Shown: piece after piece, positions 17,586 through 25,580 of the stretch
Numbering within the stretch: the stretch's first letter is position 1
Layout of the letters: each line of letters begins with the position of its first letter
Source of the DNA: Bradyrhizobium liaoningense
GTDB taxonomy: Bacteria; Pseudomonadota; Alphaproteobacteria; Rhizobiales; Xanthobacteraceae
Assembly (NCBI RefSeq): GCF_018130955.1
Contig: NZ_JAFCJM010000010.1
Span: forward strand, 124,001-188,000
Direction of reading: 5' to 3'
Length of the DNA: 64,000 bases
Translations under genes and position numbers: made by a program
The notes under the pieces: generated by a model
Database searches by the model: none
What the model saw: the letters and a program-made list of their open reading frames with translations, nothing else
What the model was told of the DNA's origin: nothing

Positions 17586-18539
17586 TCAGCCGCCGGCCGC
17601 ATCGAGCCAGGCCAGGATCAGCGTGGCCAGATCGTCGCTGTTGTCCTCGATCATCATCATGTGACCGTTGCCGTTGATGCCGCGATCCGGCAGCCAGACG
17701 AATTCGGCGCCGAAACAGGCCGCGGTCGCCGCGTCGACCTCGCGCGGATGACGGGGGTCATGCTCGCCGGTGACGATCAGAATGTCATGGGCATGCAGGT
17801 TGCGAGGATCGTCGACTCTGAGACCGCGTCCGCCGATGTTGAAGCGCTCGTTGAGGATGCGGGGACTTTCGGGGACGATGGACGCGAAATAATCCTTGAA
17901 CGCAGCCTGCGGGAAACGCGGCGTATTCGCCCAGGACGCGGCCGCGAATTCGGCGCTCAGCCAGACCGGCCGACCCTCGACCGCGTGGACCGGTCGGCCG
18001 GCGCTTGCATCATCGCGCAGCGCGGCGACCGCCGCCGGATCGTCCGGCAAATCCTTCAGCAGATTGGCGGGCGGGCCGGGTGCGATGCCGACGACCGCGC
18101 GGACGAGATCGGGACGCCGCTCGGTCATCCACCACGCCATCGGGCCGCTGGCCGAATGCACGAGCAGCACGGCGGGGCCGATCTCCTCGAGCAGCACGAG
18201 CAGGGAATTGGCCACGTCCGCGGTGCCCAGCGACGGAAAGTCCGCCCGCTGCGGCGAGCGGCCATGGCCCGGCCAGTCCGGCACGAACACATGCCGGCCC
18301 GTGGCTGCGAACCGTGGCGCCCACCCCGGTCGCAAATCCGGCGTTGCCATGTAGCAGGTGCCGGTATGGGCGGCACCATGCACCATCACGACAGGGGTCT
18401 TTTCCGGTGCGCGCCCGGGCGGCCGCACATGATCGACATAGATCGGATGCGCCTCGGTGCCCGCGTAGAAGCACGACGGCCCCTGCGCGCACAGCAAATG
18501 CGTCCGTCGCGCGGACGCGACGGGTCCCGCCTTGTTCAC
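17586..18539 (-). CDS. Alpha/beta hydrolase
   Basis: A 317-residue alpha/beta hydrolase fold protein. The oxyanion strand is VVMVHGAAHTG. The nucleophile elbow reads LVHSASGP, with the serine kept but the flanking glycines replaced (VHSAS instead of GHSxG). A late INGNGHMMMIED supplies the catalytic histidine and TGEHDPRHP the acid. Signal sequence is absent. The GTG start at 18539 has GGAGA upstream. It is divergent from a MarR-type gene and upstream of the broken binding protein and mdlC, so an ester of an aromatic or arylpropionate-like acid is a plausible substrate; this is inference only. Confidence 0.82.
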   Translation of the reverse strand: MNKAGPVASARRTHLLCAQGPSCFYAGTEAHPIYVDHVRPPGRAPEKTPVVMVHGAAHTGTCYMATPDLRPGWAPRFAATGRHVFVPDWPGHGRSPQRADFPSLGTADVANSLLVLLEEIGPAVLLVHSASGPMAWWMTERRPDLVRAVVGIAPGPPANLLKDLPDDPAAVAALRDDASAGRPVHAVEGRPVWLSAEFAAASWANTPRFPQAAFKDYFASIVPESPRILNERFNIGGRGLRVDDPRNLHAHDILIVTGEHDPRHPREVDAATAACFGAEFVWLPDRGINGNGHMMMIEDNSDDLATLILAWLDAAGG

Positions 18540-18607
18540 AGCCGGCGATCTCCCAGAGTTCTGTTCTGTTCGGCCGCGATGTTAGGATGAGATCAATCCG
18601 GAAAGCA

Positions 18608-19141
18608 ATGAGAAAGTCACATATGAGACTATCTAAAAAGGGTGCGGCCAAACCCGATCCAAAGGAAGGCGCGGACCGCACCAAGGACGTGCTCGGCGGC
18701 ACCGAGATCAGAATCGCCTACAAGATGGGCTACGTCCTGAACTTCTACCGCGAGCCATCGTTCCGGAAGATCGAGATGGAGCTCGGCATCACCCGCCCGG
18801 AGATCGTCACGCTGATCTTTCTGAATTTCCGCGAGGGCGTGACGGCGAGCGAAATCTGCGAGTTCTCAGGCCACCTCAAGGCCAATATCAGCCGCGGGAT
18901 CATCGCGCTCGAGAAGAAGAAGCTGCTGCGTCGCGATGTCGACAAGAACGACAATCGTCGCCAACGGCTGTATCTGACGCCGGCCGGCCGCGCGCTCTAT
19001 GCCAAATACATCCCCGCCTTGCGCGAGCGCGAACGGGCGATGCTGTCATGCCTGAGCGCGTCCGAACGCAAGCTGTTCGAGGGCCTGCTCGACAAGCTCG
19101 CTGAACATGTCCCGCATTGGACTGCGCTCGATGAGCTGTGA
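18608..19141 (+). CDS. MarR-family transcriptional regulator
   Basis: A 177-residue winged-helix regulator of MarR type. The DNA-binding segment is VTASEICEFSGHLKANISRGI, followed by the wing (DVDKNDNRRQRLYLTPAGRALYAKY). The N-terminal 25 residues are basic and probably disordered. The start at 18608 has GGAAAG upstream; ATG codons at 18587 and 18623 are alternatives. It is divergent from the hydrolase / binding protein / mdlC set, and MarR proteins commonly repress a divergent aromatic catabolic operon until a ligand binds. Only 68 bases separate the two starts. Confidence 0.85.
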   Translation: MRKSHMRLSKKGAAKPDPKEGADRTKDVLGGTEIRIAYKMGYVLNFYREPSFRKIEMELGITRPEIVTLIFLNFREGVTASEICEFSGHLKANISRGIIALEKKKLLRRDVDKNDNRRQRLYLTPAGRALYAKYIPALRERERAMLSCLSASERKLFEGLLDKLAEHVPHWTALDEL

Positions 19142-19177
19142 AGGGCGAGCGCGAAGCAATGACGAGGAGGTTCTAGG

Positions 19178-19299
19178 GTCATTCCGGGGCGATGCGAAGC
19201 ATCGAACCCCAATTCGCAATTGCGAATTGTGGAATCTCGAGATTCTCAGGTGCGCAATTGCGCACCATAGTTCGGTCCTGCGGACCGCCCCGGAATGAC
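19178..19299. repeat. Dispersed intergenic repeat, family B, copy 2
   Basis: Outer inverted arms GTCATTCCGGGGCG and CGCCCCGGAATGAC enclose GATGCGAAGCATC, AATTCGCAATTGCGAATT and GGTGCGCAATTGCGCACC palindromes. It fills the gap between the convergent MarR and hydratase genes. Confidence 0.85.
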
Positions 19300-19309
19300 T
19301 GTGAAACCA

Positions 19310-20164
19310 TCACCACACCGCCGTGCCCTTCATCGTCGGCTGCCCTTCCGCATTCGCCGTCCACAGCTCCATGCCGGCGTCGGTCTCATTGGCGTTGATC
19401 GAAAACTCAGTGCCCTCGAACAGCGGTTGCAGGCCGCGGTAGGCGAACTTCTTCGGCGCCTTGCCGCCGCGCAGCTTCGCCGCCATCTCGATGATCAGCG
19501 CGGCCTGCAACGGCCCGTGGAAGATCAGGCCGGGATAGCCCTCGACCTTGGTGACATAGTCGCGGTCGTAGTGGATGCGGTGGCCGTTGAAGGTCAGGGC
19601 CGAATAGCGGAACAACAATACGGGATCGGAGACGTGGCTCTCGCGGTGCCGCGCCTTGGGCGGCGGGGGTGGCGCCTTCGCCGGCGCTGCGGCCGGCACG
19701 CTGGTCATCTCGCGATAGACGATGTCCTGCCGCTCGCGGATCGCGACGCCGCGTGGGCTCGTGATGGTGTGCTCGACTGCGACGAAGCACAGCGTGCCGG
19801 TCGAGCCGGTCTTCACTGTCACGTCGGCAATGCGCGAGCTCCGCGTCGAGTCATCGCCAACGCGCAACGGCTCCAAAAATTCGATCTCGCCACCGGCCCA
19901 CATCCGGCGCGGCAGCGGCACCGGCGGCAAAAAGCCGCCGCGGGTCGGATGGCCGTCGAGCCCGAGCATCGACATCGGAAACACCGGCTGCGCCAGGCAC
20001 CAGTGCACGGTGAACGGCGCCGCGTCGCCCTTTTGGGGCTCGCCGACGTCCTGGAACAGCGTCGCGCGCAAACCCTTGACGAGTTGCGCGGTCACGGTGT
20101 CGGTCGCTTCCTGGGTGCGGCCGATCCATTGCCGCAAATGATCGATGTCGAGCTTTTCGGTCAT
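19310..20164 (-). CDS. MaoC/HTD2-type acyl-CoA hydratase (mesaconyl-C4-CoA hydratase-like)
   Basis: A 284-residue double hot-dog hydratase. The N-terminal half (WIGRTQEATDTVT ... HWCLAQPVF ... LPRRMWAGGEIEF) is typical of FAS1-like/MaoC N-terminal domains; the C-terminal half has FRYSALTFNGHRIHYDRDY and LIFHGPLQAALI, the active hot-dog with catalytic Asp/His. Relatives include mesaconyl-C4-CoA hydratase and 3-hydroxyacyl dehydratases. It is last in a tight operon after an acyl-CoA dehydrogenase and a CaiB-type transferase (12-base gap). The three form a module: activate an acid as CoA thioester, desaturate it, hydrate it. Confidence 0.85.
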   Translation of the reverse strand: MTEKLDIDHLRQWIGRTQEATDTVTAQLVKGLRATLFQDVGEPQKGDAAPFTVHWCLAQPVFPMSMLGLDGHPTRGGFLPPVPLPRRMWAGGEIEFLEPLRVGDDSTRSSRIADVTVKTGSTGTLCFVAVEHTITSPRGVAIRERQDIVYREMTSVPAAAPAKAPPPPPKARHRESHVSDPVLLFRYSALTFNGHRIHYDRDYVTKVEGYPGLIFHGPLQAALIIEMAAKLRGGKAPKKFAYRGLQPLFEGTEFSINANETDAGMELWTANAEGQPTMKGTAVW

Positions 20165-20176
20165 GACGCCTCGCTC

Positions 20177-21280
20177 TTATGACTTCTTGTTGGGCCGTTC
20201 GCCGATCGCGGGCACCGCGCCGTAGGCACGGGTTTCGCCGACGATGATCGGTGCCGGCGCGGGATAGCTGACGCGGCCGTTCGGCGTATCGACCTCGATG
20301 CGGCGCAGGTGCGGATGTGTCGTGAGATCTTCCATGGTGTTGACCTCGGCAAACGCAATGTCGGCGTCCGACAGCCGCTTCAACAGCTCATCGCGCGTCA
20401 TCTTGCCGAAGATGTCGGCGACCGTCGTGTCGGTGAAGTCGCGGTTGCGCACGCGCTCGACCATGTTGGCGACGCGCGGATCGGCGGGCAGGTTCGGCTG
20501 GTCCAGCACTTCGGCGCACAGCGTCTTCCATTCCCGCTCGCTCTGGATCGAGATCAAGATGTCCTTGCCGTCCCTGGAGGTGAACACGCCGTAGGGCGCG
20601 ATCGAGGGATGGCGCAAGCCCATGCGCTTGGGCGGATTGCCGGCCTCGGCATTGAGCAGCGGCACGGTGCACCAGTCGGCCATCACGTCGAACATGGAGA
20701 TGCGGATGTCGGCGCCCTTGCCGGTGCGCCCGCGTCCGATCAGCGCTTCCAAAATCGCGGCATGCGCGGTGGCGCCGGTCGCAACATCAACGATCGACAT
20801 GCCCACACGCGAGGCGCCGTCGGGATTGCCGGTGATGGAGGCGAGCCCGCTCTCGGCCTGGATCAGGAGGTCGTAGGCCTTGCGATGCGCGTAGGGGCCT
20901 TCGTCGCCATAGCCGGTGATGGTGCAGGAGATCAGCTTTGGATAATCCTTCAGCAGCCGCTCGCGCGAAAAGCCGAGCTTGTCCATCGACCCCGGCTTCA
21001 GGTTGTGGATCAGCACGTCGGCGCTCGCGATCAACTTTTCGAGCTCGGCGCGCCCCTCCTTGGTGGCGAGATCGACCACGGCCGATTGCTTGCCGCGGTT
21101 GAGCCAGACGAAATAGCTGCTCTGGCCTTTTGCCGCCGCATCATAGCCGCGGGCAAAGTCGCCCTCCGGCCGCTCGATCTTGATCACCTCGGCGCCGGCA
21201 TCCGCCAGGCGCGAGGAACAGAAGGGCGCCGCAACCGCCTGCTCGACCGCAATCACTCTGATCCCGTCAAGTGCTCCCAT
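20177..21280 (-). CDS. CaiB/BaiF family (class III) CoA-transferase
   Basis: A 367-residue class III CoA-transferase. It opens GALDGIRVIAVEQAVAAPFC and carries the catalytic aspartate at residue 137 (RKAYDLLIQAESGL), the residue that forms the acyl anhydride in formyl-CoA transferase. SRVGMSIVDVATGATA and LRHPSIAPYGVF are further family landmarks. It should move CoA between a donor thioester and a free carboxylic acid without ATP. Gap to the dehydrogenase upstream is nine bases. The exact acid is unknown; a branched or dicarboxylic acid fits the neighbouring genes. Confidence 0.88.
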   Translation of the reverse strand: MGALDGIRVIAVEQAVAAPFCSSRLADAGAEVIKIERPEGDFARGYDAAAKGQSSYFVWLNRGKQSAVVDLATKEGRAELEKLIASADVLIHNLKPGSMDKLGFSRERLLKDYPKLISCTITGYGDEGPYAHRKAYDLLIQAESGLASITGNPDGASRVGMSIVDVATGATAHAAILEALIGRGRTGKGADIRISMFDVMADWCTVPLLNAEAGNPPKRMGLRHPSIAPYGVFTSRDGKDILISIQSEREWKTLCAEVLDQPNLPADPRVANMVERVRNRDFTDTTVADIFGKMTRDELLKRLSDADIAFAEVNTMEDLTTHPHLRRIEVDTPNGRVSYPAPAPIIVGETRAYGAVPAIGERPNKKS

Positions 21281-21289
21281 GGCAAGACC

Positions 21290-22471
21290 TCAGTACGAAC
21301 GGGGCATGCCGAGCACATGCTCGGCGATGAAGGACAGCACGAGGTTGGTCGAGATCGGCGCCACCTGATAGAGTCGCGTCTCGCGAAACTTGCGCTCGAC
21401 GTCGTATTCCTCGGCGAAGCCAAAGCCGCCATGGGTCTGGATGCAGGCATTCGCCGCCTCGAAGGAGGCATCCGCCGCCAGCATTTTTGCCATGTTGGCC
21501 TCCGCGCCGCAGTCGAGCCCCGCCTCGTATTTGCGCGTGGCCTCCTTCACCATCAGCTCGGCCGCGCGCATCGACGCATAGGCTTTTGCGATCGGGAACT
21601 GGATGCCCTGGTTCTGGCCGATGGGACGGCCGAACACGACGCGCTCCTTGGCGTAGTTCGATGCCTTCGCGATGAACCATTTTGCGTCGCCGACGCATTC
21701 GGCGGCGATCAAAATGCGCTCGGCATTCATGCCGGAGAGGATGTAGCGAAAGCCCTTGCCTTCCTCGCCGATCAGGTTTTCGGCGGGCACGCGCATGTCC
21801 GTGAAGAACACTTCGGTCGTGGCGTGGTTCATCATGGTGCGGATCGGGCGGATCTCCAGCCCGTTGCCGCGGGCCTCGCGCATGTCGACGATGAACACGG
21901 AAAGACCATCGGTGCGCTTCTTCGCCTTCTCCTTCGGCGTGGTGCGCGCGAGCAGGATCATCAGGTCGGAATGTTCGGCGCGGCTGGTCCAGATTTTTTG
22001 GCCGTTGACGACGTAGTGGTCGCCCTCGCGGCGCGCCACCGTCTTGAGCGAGGAGGTGTCCGTGCCGCTGGTTGGCTCGGTGACGCCAAAGGCCTGCAGG
22101 CGCAATTCGCCGGTCGCGACCTTCGGCAGATACTTTGCCTTCTGCGCGTCATTGCCGTGCCGGAGCACGGTGCCCATGGTGTACATCTGGGCGTGGCAGC
22201 CGCCGCCATTGCAGCCCGCGCGCTGGATCTCTTCGAGGATGGCTGCTGCCGCCGACAGCTTCAACCCCGCGCCGCCATATTCCTCGGGGATCAGCACCGA
22301 GAGATAGCCAGCTTCCGTCAGCGCGTCGACGAACTCTTTCGGGTAGGTCATCTGGCGATCGAGCTTGCGCCAGTACTCGCCGGGAAACTGCGCGCAGAGT
22401 TTTGCCACAGCGTCGCGGATGTCGGAATAGTCGTCCGGAGAATGTTCCTGGGAATGTTGTTCTTTCGTCAT
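21290..22471 (-). CDS. Acyl-CoA dehydrogenase, IVD-like catalytic base position
   Basis: A 393-residue FAD acyl-CoA dehydrogenase. The FAD/substrate motifs are GVTEPTSGTDTSS and KIWTSRAEHSDLM; the C-terminal part has THGGFGFAEEYDVERKFRE. At the place where most family members have the catalytic Glu (YEG), this protein reads RLYQVAP. A glutamate in SGMNAERIL aligns with the relocated base of isovaleryl-CoA and long-chain dehydrogenases (LDLERL), so activity is probably kept, with a preference for branched or long acyl chains. The start at 22471 is first in the operon and divergent from a LysR gene, its likely regulator. Confidence 0.87.
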   Translation of the reverse strand: MTKEQHSQEHSPDDYSDIRDAVAKLCAQFPGEYWRKLDRQMTYPKEFVDALTEAGYLSVLIPEEYGGAGLKLSAAAAILEEIQRAGCNGGGCHAQMYTMGTVLRHGNDAQKAKYLPKVATGELRLQAFGVTEPTSGTDTSSLKTVARREGDHYVVNGQKIWTSRAEHSDLMILLARTTPKEKAKKRTDGLSVFIVDMREARGNGLEIRPIRTMMNHATTEVFFTDMRVPAENLIGEEGKGFRYILSGMNAERILIAAECVGDAKWFIAKASNYAKERVVFGRPIGQNQGIQFPIAKAYASMRAAELMVKEATRKYEAGLDCGAEANMAKMLAADASFEAANACIQTHGGFGFAEEYDVERKFRETRLYQVAPISTNLVLSFIAEHVLGMPRSY

Positions 22472-22556
22472 GGCGTTTCCCGTTGGGTGCGGAGAGAAGG
22501 ATAGCACCTGCCGCTTCGCCGGCGTTGTCTGGACAACGCCAGCCCCCTATGCTCAT

Positions 22557-22573
22557 TTGCTATAGCGTATGGA
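22557..22573. promoter_or_regulatory. Shared motif TATAGCGTAT in the LysR / acyl-CoA dehydrogenase promoter gap
   Basis: The ten-base TATAGCGTAT (22561-22570) lies in the 125-base divergent space, about 27 bases before the LysR start. The same ten bases occur on the opposite strand in front of the first P450 gene (25566-25578), inside a perfect dyad. This is a candidate site for a regulator common to both units, with the adjacent LysR protein the obvious suspect. Confidence 0.45.
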
Positions 22574-22596
22574 GTAGCGTTCGAAGACTGGCAAGC

Positions 22597-23517
22597 ATGG
22601 ATTTCCGTCAGCTCAGGACCTTCAGTTGCGTCGCCGAGCTCGGCAGCCTGAGCAAGGCGTCGGATACGCTGCGCGTCGCGCAGCCTGCGCTGAGCCGGCA
22701 GATCAAGCTGTTGGAACACGAACTGCGCGCAGCACTGTTCACGCGCAACGGCCGCGGCATGGTGTTGACCGAGGCCGGCCGGCTGCTGCTCGCGCGCACC
22801 TCCGGCATCGTCCGCCAGATCGACCAGATCCGCGACGACATCCAGTCGTCGCAGGGACCGCCGTCCGGGCAGGTCGTGCTCGGCCTGGTTCCGACCGTGA
22901 GCTGCGTGCTCTCCGCGCGCTTCGCCCGGCGCTGTGTCGAGACCTATCCCGGCATTTCGCTGCGCATCGTCGAAAGCTACAGCGGGCATCTCGTCGAATG
23001 GCTGCATCGCGCCGAGATGGATCTTGCGATCCTCTACGGCCGTTCGGCCGATCTGCATCTGACCACGCAGAGCCTCGGCCGCGACCAGATCGTCGCGGTC
23101 GGCCCGCGCGGCTGCGGCCTGTCGCGCAAGAAGAGCGTCGAGATCGGCTGGCTGCTGCGGCAGCGCCTGGTGTTGCCTTCTCATTCGCACGGGCTCCGCG
23201 CGCTGATCGAGCATGCAGCGGCGCAGAAGAAGATCAAGCTCGACGTCAAGCTCGAGGCGGATTCCTTCCGGGTGCTCACGAGCCTGGTCGAGGAGGGGCT
23301 CGGCTTTGCGCTGTTGCCGCCGTCCTCGGTCCATGGCGAAGTTGCCGCAGGGCGGCTCGAGGCCGCGCCGATTTCAAAACCGATGTCACGCGAGCTCATT
23401 GTGGCCTCTCCGATCGACCGCCCGGTGTCGACGGCCACCGCCGCCGTCACGGCGCTCCTGCGCGAGGAAATCGCAGCCTGCCGCAAGGAAGGCGTCTGGG
23501 ACATCAAGCTGGCCTGA
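22597..23517 (+). CDS. LysR-family transcriptional regulator
   Basis: A 306-residue LysR regulator: winged helix in residues 1-60 (MDFRQLRTFSCVAELGSLSK, then RVAQPALSRQIKLLEHELR) and a periplasmic-binding-like effector domain. The effector domain begins VVLGLVPTVSCVLSARF, the arrangement of the Cbl/NAC and BenM-like groups. It is divergent from the acyl-CoA dehydrogenase operon, so it probably activates that operon in response to an intermediate of the pathway. Start ATG at 22597 gives the canonical N-terminus. Confidence 0.9.
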   Translation: MDFRQLRTFSCVAELGSLSKASDTLRVAQPALSRQIKLLEHELRAALFTRNGRGMVLTEAGRLLLARTSGIVRQIDQIRDDIQSSQGPPSGQVVLGLVPTVSCVLSARFARRCVETYPGISLRIVESYSGHLVEWLHRAEMDLAILYGRSADLHLTTQSLGRDQIVAVGPRGCGLSRKKSVEIGWLLRQRLVLPSHSHGLRALIEHAAAQKKIKLDVKLEADSFRVLTSLVEEGLGFALLPPSSVHGEVAAGRLEAAPISKPMSRELIVASPIDRPVSTATAAVTALLREEIAACRKEGVWDIKLA

Positions 23518-23540
23518 ATTTCGGTGCCTTCTTCGCCTCT

Positions 23541-23702
23541 CCCCGCGCTTGTCCGCCGAAGCCTTGGCGAAGGCGGATGCGGGGAGAGGTCGGCGCGGAG
23601 CGCCGGGTGAGGGGAGTCTCCGCGAGTCCAACTGTTATCGTCTTCGCGGATGCAGCCCCTCACCCCGACCCTCTCCCCGTAAGAACGGGGCGAGGGAGGG
23701 CA
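23541..23702. repeat. Dispersed inverted repeat, family D, second copy
   Basis: Two CCTCTCCCCG/CGGGGAGAGG hairpin units, one interrupted by CCGAAGCCTTGGCGAAGGCGG, and a second near the right end. It occupies most of the 290-base gap between the convergent LysR and thioesterase genes. Nothing else is seen in the gap. Confidence 0.8.
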
Positions 23703-23807
23703 CCGATCACTGCCTCGCCATTTCAATGCGGTTTAAGACAGAAGGCCGTGGCCGACCCTTCGCATCTTTTGCGACCAGTCATGCCGGGATTTTATAGCCC
23801 ACGCCGT

Positions 23808-24239
23808 TCACGGCCTGGCCGGCATATCGACCGCGCGCATGGTGGCGACGCCAAAGGCGCAGACGCGCCGTTTCCCCTTTGCCTCGGAGACGACCTCCAC
23901 CTTGGCCACCCCGATCGAGCCGCCGACCTGGATCGATTCGGCGTTCGCAAAGATCTCGTCGCCATCGGCGGGGCCCAAAAAGTTGATCTTGATTTCGACA
24001 GTGACGGCGATGCGGCCCTTCGGCAGCGCGGTGCTGACCGCAGCACCTGCCGCCTGGTCGGCAAGGCCCGTGATCACGCCGCCGTGGAAGTGGCCGAAGA
24101 ACTGCGTCAGCTCGGGCTTCCTCGCCAGCGCCAGCGATACCTTGCCCGGCTCGGCGGCGACGACGCGCATCCCTGAGGAATGCGGGAAGCCGGACACCGC
24201 CATGATGTCCGCCAGCATGTCGATCGAATTGGTCTCCAC
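23808..24239 (-). CDS. PaaI-type hot-dog thioesterase
   Basis: A 143-residue hot-dog fold thioesterase of the PaaI/YbgC kind. The central helix motif is FFGHFHGGVITGLADQAAGAA, with the catalytic acidic residue in its ADQA part (first 20 bases of the helix given by FGHFHGGVITGLAD). Later VEIKINFLGPADGD is the substrate strand. The GTG start at 24239 has GAGGA upstream. It lies 8 bases after the P450 stop, so it is cotranscribed with the two P450 genes and could release CoA from stalled acyl-CoA intermediates. Confidence 0.85.
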   Translation of the reverse strand: METNSIDMLADIMAVSGFPHSSGMRVVAAEPGKVSLALARKPELTQFFGHFHGGVITGLADQAAGAAVSTALPKGRIAVTVEIKINFLGPADGDEIFANAESIQVGGSIGVAKVEVVSEAKGKRRVCAFGVATMRAVDMPARP

Positions 24240-24247
24240 CTTAATCC

Positions 24248-25522
24248 TCAGCCCGGAATCCGTACCGGCAGCGATTCATAGCCTTTGATGAAGCTCGAAT
24301 AGATCCGCTTCGGCTCGCCGACCACCTCGATGCGGTCGAAGCGCTTGAGCATCTCCTCCCAGACGATCCGCAGTTGCAGCTCCGCAAGCCGCATGCCGAC
24401 GCAGCGGTGGATGCCGAAGCCGAACGACAGATGGGTGCGCGGCCGGGGGCGGTCGATGATGAACTCGTTGGGCGTCTCGATCATCTCCTCGTCGCGGTTG
24501 CCGGAGACGTACCACATCACCACGCGGTCGCCCTTCTTGATGTGCTTGCCGCCGATCTCGGTGTCCTGCAGCGCCGTGCGGCGCATATGGGCGAGCGGCG
24601 TCTGCCAGCGGATCACCTCGGGCACCATGGTGTCGATCAGCGCCGGGTTGGCGCGCAGCTTGTCGTATTGCTCCGGGTTCTCGTTCAGCGCCAGCACCGA
24701 GCCCGACATGCTGTTGCGCGTGGTGTCGTTGCCGCCGACGATGAGCAGGATGATGTTGCCCATGAGATTGTCGGGGTCCATGTAGCGCGTTGCCGGATTA
24801 TGCGCCATCAGCGACAGCAGGTCGTTCCGCGGCTCGGAATTGACGCGCTCGTTCCACAGCTTGGACATGTAAGCGTAGCACTCGTCCATCTCGCGGCGCC
24901 GTTCTTCGGCCGACGCAACGATGCCACTCTTGGGCAGGGCGGTCGAGACGTCGGACCAGCGCGTCAGCTTGCGCCGCTCCTCCCAGGGGAAGTCGAACAG
25001 CGTCGCCAGCATCTGCGTCGTCAGCTCGATCGAGACGCGCTCGACGAAGTTGAAGGTCTCGTTGCGCGGCAGATTGTCGAGCACGGTCTGCGAGCGCTGG
25101 CGGATCAGCTTTGCGAGCTCGTCCAGATGCGTCGGCGTGAACATCGGAGACACCGTCTTGCGCTGCGCCGAATGCCGGGGCTGGTCCATGGCGATGAAGC
25201 TCGGCCAGTCATAGCCCTCCGGCACGTCGCGGATCGAGATGCCGCCGAGCGTCGAGTCGGAGGAGAACAGGCCGTGATTGGTGTCGACATGCATGATGTC
25301 GTTGTACTTCACGACCGACCAATAGGGCTCGATCGGCGCGTTGGTGCAGTAATGCACCGGCTCTTCCTTGCGCAACCGCTCGAACCACGGCCACAGCGTG
25401 TCGTCCTGGAACAGCCGCGGCGCACCGGGATGGAATTTGTCGAGCGGCGTCGCATAGGCCTCCTCGCGGGCGCGGCGCATGCGCTCAGTCTTGTCCACCT
25501 TGACCGGCGTCTGGATGTTCAT
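24248..25522 (-). CDS. Cytochrome P450, CYP153-like
   Basis: A 424-residue soluble P450. The I-helix reads LLIVGGNDTTRNSMSG, a form characteristic of CYP153 alkane and terpene terminal hydroxylases. The ExxR is in EVIRWQTPLAHMRR, and the haem loop is FGFGIHRCVGMRLAE with the cysteine ligand. The N-terminus has no membrane anchor. The ATG at 25522 is chosen, with GGGAG about nine bases before. It follows its paralogue (gap 58 bases) and precedes a thioesterase. No ferredoxin or ferredoxin reductase gene is in the cluster, so electrons must come from elsewhere. Confidence 0.9.
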   Translation of the reverse strand: MNIQTPVKVDKTERMRRAREEAYATPLDKFHPGAPRLFQDDTLWPWFERLRKEEPVHYCTNAPIEPYWSVVKYNDIMHVDTNHGLFSSDSTLGGISIRDVPEGYDWPSFIAMDQPRHSAQRKTVSPMFTPTHLDELAKLIRQRSQTVLDNLPRNETFNFVERVSIELTTQMLATLFDFPWEERRKLTRWSDVSTALPKSGIVASAEERRREMDECYAYMSKLWNERVNSEPRNDLLSLMAHNPATRYMDPDNLMGNIILLIVGGNDTTRNSMSGSVLALNENPEQYDKLRANPALIDTMVPEVIRWQTPLAHMRRTALQDTEIGGKHIKKGDRVVMWYVSGNRDEEMIETPNEFIIDRPRPRTHLSFGFGIHRCVGMRLAELQLRIVWEEMLKRFDRIEVVGEPKRIYSSFIKGYESLPVRIPG

Positions 25523-25565
25523 GGGCGGTCGCTCCCGTGTGTTCGTTCGTCTCGTGCCCTCAATG

Positions 25566-25578
25566 TTATACGCTATAA
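25566..25578. promoter_or_regulatory. Perfect dyad before the first P450 gene, shared with the LysR promoter gap
   Basis: TTATA-CGC-TATAA is a perfect inverted repeat 44-56 bases before the P450 start at 25522 and only 3 bases from the stop of the upstream P450. Its opposite strand contains the TATAGCGTAT found at 22561-22570. Position and sharing favour an operator; random AT-rich symmetry cannot be excluded. Confidence 0.5.
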
Positions 25579-25580
25579 GT

